Source of the DNA: Nostocales cyanobacterium LEGE 12452
Lineage (GTDB): Bacteria; Cyanobacteriota; Cyanobacteriia; Cyanobacteriales; Nostocaceae
DNA length: 44,784 nt
Assembly: GCA_015206945.1 (NCBI GenBank)
Contig: JADEXV010000031.1
Location: 1 to 44,784 of the forward strand
Direction: 5' to 3'
The notes under the pieces were generated by a model. It was not told the origin of the DNA and did no database searches. It saw only the letters and a list, made by a program, of their open reading frames with translations. This document shows, one piece after another, positions 1 to 7,467 of the stretch (its first letter is position 1; the number at the start of each line of letters is the position of its first letter). A program made the translations under genes and the position numbers.

Positions 1-2
1 AA

Positions 3-158
<156 letters not shown>

Positions 159-276
159 GAATTCAAATTTGACCATGACTTAAATTAGAGTTGTGGTGGG
201 CGAAAATTGACACACCCAGATAAAATAATCTCCTTGTAATCAGCCAATAAAGCGTCAATTTTCACTATTCTCCAGT

Positions 277-307
277 AATCTCCCATCAAAAAGGTGGGAG
301 ATTTTTT
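277..307 (+). terminator. Intrinsic terminator of psbD
   Basis: A 9-bp inverted repeat (AATCTCCCA / TGGGAGATT) around a short A-rich loop is followed directly by a run of T. It lies about 120 bp after the psbD stop, in the right position to end that transcript. Confidence 0.85.
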
Positions 308-424
308 ATATATTGGTTAATATCTCTAAATTTATGTGTTATGTTAGATGAAGGTTATAAACCCAGAGTAAATACTCTGCCCTTTTAAAACTAAGACCGC
401 TTAGGCAATAAGGAGGTGATGCCC

Positions 425-496
425 ATGATAGAAAGTAGTAAATGCATGGGTCATCAGGTTGCAGTTAGCCGGCTGCGCGCCGGGGCTGTTCTCTAA
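425..496 (+). CDS. Micro-ORF, 23 aa, inside the structured RNA
   Basis: ATG at 425 is preceded by AAGGAGGTGAT (410-420), an 11-base match to the 3' end of 16S rRNA. GGAGG sits 8 bases from the start, the strongest ribosome binding site I noticed in this window. The peptide begins MIESSKCMGHQ and ends SRLRAGAVL, with one Cys, one His and a basic C-terminal half. It has no signal peptide or membrane segment. I do not recognise it. It overlaps the 5' arms of the two alternative stems, so translation would affect RNA folding, as in leader-peptide attenuation. It could be a leader peptide or a small functional protein, or the Shine-Dalgarno match could be structural coincidence. Confidence 0.45.
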   Translation: MIESSKCMGHQVAVSRLRAGAVL

Positions 497-598
497 AAGT
501 TAGCCTTAGTTATCTTTGAGATACTAAGTTAGCTCAATTAGCTAGGCAAGCTCGGAGTTCCTCCCGGCAGTCTGGTTGCAACCTGAAGACCCGCTAGA

Positions 599-646
599 CC
601 GCTCTGACTTAGATCGTCCGATCTAAATCAGGGCGGATAGTTTTTT
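599..646 (+). terminator. Strong intrinsic terminator closing the structured RNA
   Basis: An 18-bp stem (599-616 with 619-636, two of the pairs G-U) with a two-base apex is followed by ATAG and six T at 641-646. It ends the candidate RNA about 290 bp before the next gene, so the RNA is probably a separate transcript and not the 5' leader of the pterin dehydratase gene. Confidence 0.85.
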
Positions 647-937
647 AGAGATGATTTTTATTTTTTCAATGGTTGCTTTTAAAAGATATATAGCGATGGC
701 TGTCGCGATAAAGGCAACCTATTTAAGTTTTCTTAAAAAGAATAAATATCTTGTATTAGACCTTGGAGTATGACCAAATGTGAGAAATAGCGTCTATCTG
801 CCAAGTCTGATTTAAATCTACACATACACATTATTGTGGCTTAATTTATCCTCCTATACTTTCTGTGTAGAGAATAAAAGGTGTTTACCTTTGTCAGATG
901 CAAAATGTTGTAACTATATAAGTAGGAATTTCTTGAT

Positions 938-1219
938 ATGGCACAACTACTCACCGAAGCGGAAATTCAAAAACAGGCAAAGGTTTTGTCAGATTGGACT
1001 GTTAAAGACTCAAAGTTGCAGATTACCCGTACATTTAAAAATTTTATTGAAGCAATTGAGTTTGTCAATAAACTGGTTGAGCCGGCTGAGTCAGCCGCAC
1101 ATCATCCAGATATAGAGATTTCCTACAATAAAGTGAAGATTACGCTTACAACACATGATGCAGGCGGATTGACGCAGCCAGACTTTGATGTAGCACGGGT
1201 GATTTCCCAGATCAACTAA
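938..1219 (+). CDS. phhB: Pterin-4a-carbinolamine dehydratase (DCoH family), 93 aa
   Basis: The protein has the family length and the signature E-S-A-A-H-H-P-D at residues 50-57, followed by the conserved Y, H and D of the PCD motif (SYNKVKI, TTHDAGGLTQPDFD). The paired histidines of HHPD form the active site that dehydrates 4a-hydroxytetrahydropterin. In organisms with aromatic amino acid hydroxylases this recycles tetrahydrobiopterin. In cyanobacteria without an obvious hydroxylase partner the role is less clear and may relate to pterin glycosides or to a molybdopterin side function. ATG 938 gives the standard N-terminus (MAQLLTEAEI). A tandem PTPS/QueD protein at 6232 is another pterin-type enzyme in the same neighbourhood, but the two are not in one operon. 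Confidence 0.93.
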   Translation: MAQLLTEAEIQKQAKVLSDWTVKDSKLQITRTFKNFIEAIEFVNKLVEPAESAAHHPDIEISYNKVKITLTTHDAGGLTQPDFDVARVISQIN

Positions 1220-1478
1220 GTGATTTCTTCTAACATCTTGCAACAAACAACAGGAAGTCACTGCGATATACGGTTTGTATCGCCAAGCCAGTGCGTTCTA
1301 ACTGGCATAAGATTTATACTATGAGTAAGTGGAAGAAGTAATTTTTGATGGCAAACTGCTAAGTGTCTAAAGCTTTCAGAAATTTAGCCTGCGTAGAGAG
1401 CAAATGACCCAAACGCTACTCCCTGCTTAGATATTTGGATAAGTATGTGTGACAGTTATTAAGGCGATCGCTCCAATC

Positions 1479-1506
1479 TTGCCATCTAGATCAGATGTTT
1501 TATAAT
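1479..1506 (+). promoter_or_regulatory. Sigma70-type promoter for the SLH porin
   Basis: TTGCCA at 1479-1484 and a perfect TATAAT at 1501-1506 are separated by 16 bases. The predicted start near 1513 leaves a leader of about 195 nt before the porin ATG. The rest of the 1220-1660 gap shows no ORF or repeat I can support. Confidence 0.55.
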
Positions 1507-1708
1507 GTTATGATATAAAGATATGTTTTTGCATAAGTTAATCACATCAGTTTTTAACCTCAAGTTAATCGTTTATTAGCTTTGCAAAAACTAGAATTGT
1601 AGTAAGGCAATTATGCCTCATCCATAGGTTTCGATGAGATGTCGCATTTTCAAGAATTAGGTGGAACGAAACCAATTATCTAAACAAGGTGTGAGGAGTA
1701 AAGAAAAA

Positions 1709-3439
1709 ATGTCTAATCTATTATGGAAATCCTTAGTGGTTAGCCCAGCAGTTTTGGGAGCAACATTGTTAGTTTCGGCAACAGCAATGGCGGCCCCAAA
1801 CCCAAGTACACAAGTATCAGCAGCCAAACAACTAGGTGTAAGCGAAGTTGCCCAACAGCCAGAAATATTGGCTCAAACAACCATAGATCAAGTTAATCGC
1901 TACAGCAACGAAGGCAGCCAAGGTAATTCTCAGTCTCAAGTAACATCGGTTTCTCAATTTTCCGATGTGCAACCTACTGACTGGGCATTCCAAGCATTGC
2001 AGTCCTTGGTTGAGCGCTATGGTTGTATTGCAGGTTATCCGAATGCCACTTATCGTGGTAATCGTGCTTTGACCCGTTATGAATTTGCCGCTGGTTTGAA
2101 TGCTTGTTTGGATCGGGTTAACGAATTGATTGCCACAGCAACAGCTGACTTGGTGACAAAACAAGATTTAGCCACCTTACAACGGTTGCAAGAAGAATTT
2201 TCCGCAGAATTGGCAACCCTACGCGGTCGCGTAGATTCCTTAGAAGCGCGGACTGCTGAATTGGAAGCGAATCAGTTCTCCACCACTACAAAACTAGTCG
2301 GTGAAGCAATTTTTGCTGTTAGTGATGCCTTTGGCGATAACACTGGTGATGCTAATAATACTGTCTTCCAAAACAGAGTCCGTTTAGACTTACAAACCAG
2401 CTTCACTGGTAGAGACGTTTTGCACACGCGTCTCGCAGCCGGCAACGCACAAGCCTTTTCAGTAATAGATAATGTTGGTGGTGATATCAATACTGCTGAA
2501 GGCACACAAACATTTCAAGTCGGTAATGGCGAAGGTGGCAACAGTGTCAACATAGATCGTTTGACCTATCAAGCTCCCGTAGGTCCAGCCCAAGTTTACC
2601 TTGCGGCAAGTGGTGGACGACACAGCCATTATGCTGCTGTTAACAATCCTTACTTTTTCGACCAAACTGACGGTGGTAATGGTGCTTTGTCTGCCTTTGC
2701 TTCTGAAAGCCCCATCTATCGTATTGGTGGCGGTGCAGGTATAGCGCTCAATCTACCCCTTGGTAAAGGTGGCGGCATTTTGGGAAATAGCTCAATCACT
2801 GCGGGTTACTTGGCATCAGAAGCCAACGATCCTGCTCTTAGTTCAGGTCTGACCAACGGCGATTATGCAGCTCTTGGACAGTTGAATTTTAGTGTAGGCG
2901 ATCGCTTGGCCTTAGCTGCTACTTACGTTCACGGATACAGTGAAGGCGGGGCTTTATTCGACTCGGGTGAGGCATCAGACGTCAACACTGCTTTGGGAGC
3001 AAGACCTTTTGCAGTAGGTACTCAACAATCTAACGCTATACTAGGTCGAGCTTCCACCAACTCCTACGGTGTGTCGGCTGCCTTTAGACCGAGCGACAAG
3101 CTATCAGTTAGTGGCTTCGTCTCTTACCACGATGTCACAGGCTTCGGTGTAGATGATGATTATGAAGCTTGGTCATACGGTGCTGGGGTTGCTTTAGCTG
3201 ATTTTGGTAAACAGGGTAACGTTTTAGGTATTTTTGCTGGTGCACAGCCCTATTCCTTTAACCGGACAGGTGTTACTGCTGGTAATGATGTACCCTATCA
3301 CTTTGAAGGTTTCTACAAGTATCGCGTGTCGGATAACATCTCTGTAACCCCTGGTGTAATCTGGTTGACCTCTCCTGGTCAAAGCAGCGATAACGATGAT
3401 GCTATTATCGGTACGCTCAGAACTACTTTCACCTTCTAG
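1709..3439 (+). CDS. SLH-domain outer membrane porin (OprB-like), 576 aa
   Basis: This is a cyanobacterial major outer-membrane porin. ATG 1709 is chosen over the longer GTG frame at 1661 because it follows GAGGAG by 10 bases and starts a clean signal peptide (hydrophobic stretch, cleavage near AMAA-PNPS, residue ~29). An SLH domain spans about residues 84-137 (FSDVQPTDWAF, then TRYEFAAGLN) and anchors the protein to peptidoglycan or cell-wall polymers. A coiled coil follows at about 150-187. The rest is an OprB-type beta barrel with alternating Gly and aromatic residues and a terminal Phe (TLRTTFTF*), the usual signal for barrel assembly. It should allow diffusion of small solutes; a sugar preference cannot be told from the sequence. 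It is transcribed alone, with its own promoter and terminator. Confidence 0.93.
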   Translation: MSNLLWKSLVVSPAVLGATLLVSATAMAAPNPSTQVSAAKQLGVSEVAQQPEILAQTTIDQVNRYSNEGSQGNSQSQVTSVSQFSDVQPTDWAFQALQSLVERYGCIAGYPNATYRGNRALTRYEFAAGLNACLDRVNELIATATADLVTKQDLATLQRLQEEFSAELATLRGRVDSLEARTAELEANQFSTTTKLVGEAIFAVSDAFGDNTGDANNTVFQNRVRLDLQTSFTGRDVLHTRLAAGNAQAFSVIDNVGGDINTAEGTQTFQVGNGEGGNSVNIDRLTYQAPVGPAQVYLAASGGRHSHYAAVNNPYFFDQTDGGNGALSAFASESPIYRIGGGAGIALNLPLGKGGGILGNSSITAGYLASEANDPALSSGLTNGDYAALGQLNFSVGDRLALAATYVHGYSEGGALFDSGEASDVNTALGARPFAVGTQQSNAILGRASTNSYGVSAAFRPSDKLSVSGFVSYHDVTGFGVDDDYEAWSYGAGVALADFGKQGNVLGIFAGAQPYSFNRTGVTAGNDVPYHFEGFYKYRVSDNISVTPGVIWLTSPGQSSDNDDAIIGTLRTTFTF

Positions 3440-3478
3440 AGTGTTGATTATCCACTGACAATTTTGAACTCTATTTCT

Positions 3479-3502
3479 CCCCGCCATTAGGCGGGGTTTT
3501 TT
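3479..3502 (+). terminator. Intrinsic terminator of the porin gene
   Basis: CCCCGCC-ATTA-GGCGGGG followed by six T, about 40 bp after the porin stop codon; a textbook rho-independent terminator. Confidence 0.93.
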
Positions 3503-3764
3503 GTTTTCGGTAATAATAATGGATAAACCCCAGTAGTTAACCGGAGTATAATAGAAAAGTTAAGAGTTAGAAGTTATGAGTTATGGCGGGTTTGATATGA
3601 ATAGACCAGAGTAATGCCCACTCTACAAGTGACTTACGCCGCGAGTAGCTTTTTCTGAGCGAGCTTCTTTAGTAGAAGTTGGCGTTATAAAGCTACATAT
3701 TGCGTAGTATCTTAACTCTACCAATTTGAGATTTTGAATTTTGGATTTTAGATTGAAGGAAAAA

Positions 3765-3835
3765 GGGTTCGACTGAGCGCTCACGCCGTACCCCTCCGAG
3801 GAAGCAAGCTACGCGTAGCGTTCCGTAGGAAAGTC
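3765..3835 (+). repeat. Nostoc-type interspersed repeat with small palindromes
   Basis: The stretch contains GAGCGCTC and CTACGCGTAG palindromes and the string GCAAGCTACGCG, which recurs at about 10183-10200. It sits in a 3503-3894 gap otherwise made of low-complexity spacers (AGTTAGAAGTTATGAG, ATTTTGAATTTTGG types) commonly seen between Nostoc genes. No gene is visible in this gap. Confidence 0.55.
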
Positions 3836-3894
3836 TCAAATCCAAATTGAATGACTTCTAACTCCTAATTTCTACCCCTAACTTATTGCTGCTT

Positions 3895-4332
3895 GTGGAA
3901 CTATCCTGTAAATCGGAATACGCAATTCTCGCCTTATTAGAGATGGCCGCTCATTACGAAAGTGGCGAACCACTGCAAATTCGACAAATTGCAGCACAAC
4001 AAAACATACCCGATCGCTATCTGGAACAGCTACTAGCAACCTTGAGGCGTGGCGGTATAGTTAAAAGTCAGCGTGGATCAAAAGGTGGCTATCTATTAAC
4101 GCGAGAACCCCGAAAAATCATCGTTTTTGAGATTTTGGAATGTTTAGAAGGCTTAGAAGCGCGGGCTGGTGAAGAAAATGTTAATTCCAAAAGCATAGAC
4201 AGTTCAGTTATAGAAGAAATTTGGCAAGAAGCAAGCCGCGCCGCAAATTCAGTCTTGCAAAAATATACGCTCAAGGATCTTTGTGAAAAACGAGATTCGC
4301 TGCGGCAATTAGATATCATGTACTACATTTAG
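3895..4332 (+). CDS. Rrf2-family transcriptional regulator, CymR-like, 145 aa
   Basis: The N-terminal winged helix-turn-helix fits the Rrf2 family: CKSEYAILALLEMA, then IRQIAAQQNIPDRYLEQLL and a GG wing (RGSKGGYLL). The three-cysteine cluster of IscR is absent, so it probably carries no Fe-S centre. The length and C-terminus (DIMYYI) resemble Bacillus CymR (AYMFYI), the cysteine-metabolism repressor that senses O-acetylserine through a complex with CysK. The next gene, 70 bp downstream on the same strand, is a cysteine synthase, which supports that reading. GTG 3895 gives the usual start MELSCKSEYA; a TTG 9 bases upstream is less likely. No good Shine-Dalgarno is visible. Family assignment is firm; the CymR-like role is inference. 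Confidence 0.88.
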   Translation: MELSCKSEYAILALLEMAAHYESGEPLQIRQIAAQQNIPDRYLEQLLATLRRGGIVKSQRGSKGGYLLTREPRKIIVFEILECLEGLEARAGEENVNSKSIDSSVIEEIWQEASRAANSVLQKYTLKDLCEKRDSLRQLDIMYYI

Positions 4333-4402
4333 TCAAGAGTCATTTGTCATTTGTTGATGATTAATGACCAATAACAAATAATGAATAATTAAGGATTAAT
4401 TT

Positions 4403-5365
4403 ATGCGAATAGCTCGTAACATTACAGAACTAGTTGGTCGTACTCCTCTAGTACAGTTAAACCGGATTCCTCAAACAGAAGGATGTGTTGCAGAAATTGT
4501 GGTGAAACTGGAAAGTATGAACCCATCGACATCAGTCAAAGACCGGATTGGGGTAAGTATGATTAACGCTGCTGAAGAGGAGGGGCTAATTACTCCTGGG
4601 AAAACTGTATTGGTAGAACCCACTTCTGGAAACACCGGAATTGCCCTAGCAATGGTAGCAGCAGCAAAGGGTTATCGATTAATTTTGACAATGCCAGAGA
4701 CGATGAGTGGAGAGCGTCGGGCAATGTTGCGAGCTTATGGAGCAGAACTGGAACTAACACCAGGAATGGAAGGCATGAGTGGGGCAATTCAACGAGCGCA
4801 GCAAATAGTTAATACTACACCAAATACCTATATGTTGCAGCAGTTCCGCAATCCAGCCAATGCAAAAGTGCATCGGGAAACTACAGCCCTTGAAATCTGG
4901 GAAGATACCGATGGACAAGTCGATATTATTGTGGCAGGAGTGGGTACAGGTGGTACGATCACTGGTGTAGCAGAAGTGATTAAAGCACGCAAGCCTAATT
5001 CCAAGGCGATCGCAGTTGAACCAGCCAATAGCCCAGTTTTATCTGGGGGACGACCAGGCCCCCACAAAATCCAGGGAATTGGTGCTGGGTTTATTCCGCA
5101 AGTTCTCAAGATAAAATTGATTGATGAAGTGATTACCGTCACCGATGAAGATGCGATCGCTTATAGTCGGCGTTTGGCAAAAGAAGAAGGGCTACTATCT
5201 GGTATTTCCAGTGGAGCAGCTTTATGTGCAGCAATTCGCGTCGCCCAACGTCAAGAAAATAAGGGACGTTTAATTGTAATGATTCAGCCCAGTTTTGGTG
5301 AGAGGTATTTGAGTACACCGTTGTTCCAAGACTTAGAGGCAAGGTTAGCCGCTAGCGTTAGTTAA
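4403..5365 (+). CDS. cysK: Cysteine synthase (O-acetylserine sulfhydrylase), 320 aa
   Basis: This PLP enzyme of fold type II makes cysteine from O-acetylserine and sulfide in the cytoplasm. The Schiff-base lysine is K46 in [10 protein letters not shown]. The substrate loop TSGNTG and the phosphate-binding GTGGT are intact, and SSGAALCAA and FGERYLST mark the C-terminal half. Length is normal. AAGGA precedes the ATG. It is preceded by a CymR-like Rrf2 gene and followed 15 bp later by a J-domain gene, so the three may be cotranscribed. The CysK/CysM split cannot be made with certainty; cyanobacteria often carry several paralogues. Confidence 0.95.
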   Translation: MRIARNITELVGRTPLVQLNRIPQTEGCVAEIVVKLESMNPSTSVKDRIGVSMINAAEEEGLITPGKTVLVEPTSGNTGIALAMVAAAKGYRLILTMPETMSGERRAMLRAYGAELELTPGMEGMSGAIQRAQQIVNTTPNTYMLQQFRNPANAKVHRETTALEIWEDTDGQVDIIVAGVGTGGTITGVAEVIKARKPNSKAIAVEPANSPVLSGGRPGPHKIQGIGAGFIPQVLKIKLIDEVITVTDEDAIAYSRRLAKEEGLLSGISSGAALCAAIRVAQRQENKGRLIVMIQPSFGERYLSTPLFQDLEARLAASVS

Positions 5366-5380
5366 CGCTACATTGAATTA

Positions 5381-6082
5381 ATGGTCAATTATAACCACGT
5401 TTCTAACCATTACGAAACTCTCAAAGTTAGTCCAAGTGCCAGCCAAGCGGAGATTAAGCAAGCTTATCGCCGCTTGGTTAAGTTGTTTCATCCTGACAGT
5501 AATCAGGAAACAGCCGATCGCGAGCAAATTATCCGCATCAATGCAGCTTATGAAGTTTTAGGCGACAACCAAAATCGCCGCAATTATGACCAAGAACTGC
5601 AAGATGACTCCCAAAAATTAAATAGCGATCGCCAACAGCGTACAGCATCAGCCCAACAGCATTACCAGACAAGACGAAAAACTGGACGGGATGTTGACAA
5701 GCAAGTTGAAGAATGGCTGCGCCAAGTTTATCAACCAGTCAATCGCTTGCTTTGTACGATTCTTTATTCTTTAGAAGAACAAATGGATCAATTAGCTGCC
5801 GATCCTTTTGATGATGAGTTGTTAGATGAATTTCAGGAATACTTAAAAACCTGTCGAGATGACCTCAAGCAGGCACAAACTACTTTTCGCTCCCTGCCAA
5901 ATCCCCCCAGTCTCGCAAGAACGGCGGCTCACCTCTACTACAGCCTCGATCAAGTAGCAGATGGACTTGATGAACTAGGTTATTTTCCTTTGAACTACGA
6001 TGAGCGTTATTTACACACAGGTCATGAACTATTCCGTATAGCTTCGAGATTGCACTGTGAAGCACAAGCATCTGTTACATAA
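5381..6082 (+). CDS. J-domain (DnaJ-like) co-chaperone, 233 aa
   Basis: Residues 8-70 form a J domain (HYETLKVSPSASQAEIKQAY) with the HPD tripeptide at 37-39 that stimulates DnaK ATPase. The family's Gly/Phe region, zinc-finger and C-terminal substrate domains are absent, so this is a class III J protein. The middle (about 70-110) is polar and Gln-rich. The remainder is a helical domain ending in LNYDERYLHTGHELFRIA that I cannot name. Its job is probably to recruit DnaK to a particular client. It starts 15 bp after cysK. Confidence 0.9.
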   Translation: MVNYNHVSNHYETLKVSPSASQAEIKQAYRRLVKLFHPDSNQETADREQIIRINAAYEVLGDNQNRRNYDQELQDDSQKLNSDRQQRTASAQQHYQTRRKTGRDVDKQVEEWLRQVYQPVNRLLCTILYSLEEQMDQLAADPFDDELLDEFQEYLKTCRDDLKQAQTTFRSLPNPPSLARTAAHLYYSLDQVADGLDELGYFPLNYDERYLHTGHELFRIASRLHCEAQASVT

Positions 6083-6231
6083 TTATTGGGCAGTAGGCAT
6101 TAGGTATAAGTCAATATCACTGAATGTCAAAGGACAAATGACAAATGACTAATGACACATAACTTAGGAATTAGTTTATGCTGTAAACAGAAAAAGATTA
6201 AGAAATTTTAAATTCTGCTCATAGTGTACTC

Positions 6232-7104
6232 ATGCAATGCATTGTTAATCGCCGCGCCCAGTTTGCAGCAAGCCATCGTTATTGGTTGCCAGAACTGAGT
6301 GAAGCCGAGAATATTAAGAAATTTGGTGCTGGTTCTAGATTTCCAGGACACGGGCATAACTATGTCTTATTTATCTCCCTAGCCGGGGAATTGGATGAAT
6401 ATGGCATGGTGCTGAACTTGTCTGATGTGAAACACGTAATTAAACGGGAAGTTACCAGTCAATTGGACTTCTCTTATCTCAATGATGTGTGGGCAGAATT
6501 TCAACAAACTCTGCCTACCACTGAGAATATTGCACGGATTATCTGGCAACGGCTAGCACCTCATTTGCCTCTAGTCCGCGTGCAGTTATTTGAACATCCT
6601 GAACTTTGGGCAGATTATATGGGAAACGCAATGGAAGCCTACCTCACCATCAGTACTCACTTTAGTGCCGCCCATCGGCTAGCTCATCCTAAACTCAGTA
6701 ACGAAGAAAACGCTGAGATTTATGGTAAGTGCGCTCGTCCCAACGGTCACGGACACAACTACCATCTAGAAGTCACTGTCAAAGGGGAAATTGACCCACG
6801 TACTGGCATGATTGTTGATTTAGGTGCCCTGAATCAAGTGGTAGAAGATTATGTGGTAGAGCCATTCGATCACACCTTTTTAAACAAAGATATTTCCTAC
6901 TTTGCCGAAGTTGTACCCACTGCTGAAAACATCGCACTTTACATTAGTAATTTACTGCGATCGCCTATTGAGGAATTGGGAGCTAAACTTTACAAAGTAA
7001 AATTGATTGAAAGTCCGAATAACTCCTGTGAAATCTACTGTACGGACTCTGAATCAGATTCAGTCAACGCATCCGCGAATCAACCAGTACTAGCAAGAGT
7101 TTAG
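6232..7104 (+). CDS. Tandem 6-pyruvoyltetrahydropterin synthase/QueD-like protein, 290 aa
   Basis: Two copies of the T-fold PTPS/QueD domain lie in one chain. Domain 2 (about 136-265) looks active: zinc ligands H148, H173 and H175 (NGHGHNY), catalytic Cys C167 (YGKCARP), and the Asp-His pair of FDHTFLN (H214). Domain 1 (about 1-130) keeps the zinc histidines H15, H40 and H42 but has Gly34 where the catalytic Cys should be and Phe80 where the catalytic His should be (LDFSYLN). Family members convert dihydroneopterin triphosphate to 6-pyruvoyl- or 6-carboxy-tetrahydropterin, leading to biopterin-type cofactors or queuosine. Which product applies cannot be settled here. The single PTPS domain is about 120-140 aa, so 290 aa is a true duplication. 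Confidence 0.88.
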   Translation: MQCIVNRRAQFAASHRYWLPELSEAENIKKFGAGSRFPGHGHNYVLFISLAGELDEYGMVLNLSDVKHVIKREVTSQLDFSYLNDVWAEFQQTLPTTENIARIIWQRLAPHLPLVRVQLFEHPELWADYMGNAMEAYLTISTHFSAAHRLAHPKLSNEENAEIYGKCARPNGHGHNYHLEVTVKGEIDPRTGMIVDLGALNQVVEDYVVEPFDHTFLNKDISYFAEVVPTAENIALYISNLLRSPIEELGAKLYKVKLIESPNNSCEIYCTDSESDSVNASANQPVLARV

Positions 7105-7164
7105 CTAATTGAAAATTAGGCATAGGACATAGGGAATTTAAATCGTCCCCATGCCCATGCCCAG

Positions 7165-7435
7165 CTAAAAAAGTTTACTAACTAAGCAATTAAAACCTGG
7201 TACCAAAGGACTTGTCAGTTCATCTTGATTAAATAAAGTAGCTGCTAACTTTAATGCAGCCTGTTCGCGTCGATAAACCTCAACTTTCTTCTGTATTGAC
7301 GCAGCTCGTCTGATGATCCTAGTTAGGCGCTTTAGTCACAAATAGTTCTCCATCAATAATCTCATAGCGATTTCTGCGATCGCTAGCAAATAACTCTAGG
7401 TCAGCAGTCGTCCAACGCACTGGAGTTGTTTGCAT
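7165..7435 (-). pseudogene. Uma2-family (DUF820) endonuclease-like pseudogene, internally deleted
   Basis: On the minus strand ATG 7435 opens MQTTPVRWTTADLELFAS, then RYEIIDGELFVTKAPN and a stop at 7319-7321: the normal N-terminus of a Uma2/DUF820 protein. In another frame the sequence continues to the normal family C-terminus (KKVEVYRREQAALKL, DELTSPLVPGFNC, ending VSKLF*) with stop at 7165. About 38 N-terminal and 45 C-terminal codons remain of a family usually near 190 aa, so the catalytic core is deleted and the ends are out of frame. Uma2 genes are highly multiplied in Nostoc. The gene lies downstream of the PrsW gene on the same strand, with a purine-rich AGGGGG before its start. Confidence 0.82.
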
Positions 7436-7467
7436 AGAAACCCCCTAGCTTTTTCCTAAATCATATT

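Larger units (their letters stand above)
362..646 (+). ncRNA. Candidate structured RNA or leader RNA between psbD and the pterin dehydratase gene
   Basis: I do not recognise this as a known RNA family. A long-range stem pairs 448-463 with 577-592: 10 continuous base pairs including CAGGTTGCA/TGCAACCTG, one mismatch, then 5 more. It encloses local hairpins at 505-528 and 530-544 and a GC-rich arm in which GCCGGG (479-484) can pair with CCCGGC (563-568). A 5' hairpin lies at 364-379, and a very strong intrinsic terminator closes the unit at 599-646. A 23-codon ORF with a near-ideal ribosome binding site lies at its 5' side. A second hairpin, 418-427 with 445-455, covers the ORF start codon. It shares bases 448-455 with the long stem, so the two structures are mutually exclusive. 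It could be a riboswitch or attenuator, a dual-function small RNA, or a peptide-coding mRNA. I looked for signature sequences of several riboswitch classes, tmRNA, 6S, SRP and RNase P RNA and saw none. Confidence 0.55.

Noticed and set aside
425..600. tRNA, tmRNA or known riboswitch in the structured RNA
   Set aside because: No T-loop (GGTTCGAATCC type), no tmRNA tag frame, and none of the TPP, cobalamin, FMN, glutamine or SAM core motifs could be found by eye.
834..1115. 93-codon ORF overlapping the pterin dehydratase gene
   Set aside because: It is an alternate frame across the dehydratase gene with no recognisable motif; the DCoH signature is in the other frame.
1661..1708. GTG start giving a 592-aa porin
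   Set aside because: It would put 16 polar residues before the signal peptide; ATG 1709 has a good ribosome binding site and a normal signal sequence.
3503..3885. CRISPR array or tandem repeat
   Set aside because: Repeated words here are low-complexity spacers and small palindromes without regular spacing; no direct repeat-spacer pattern is present anywhere in the window.
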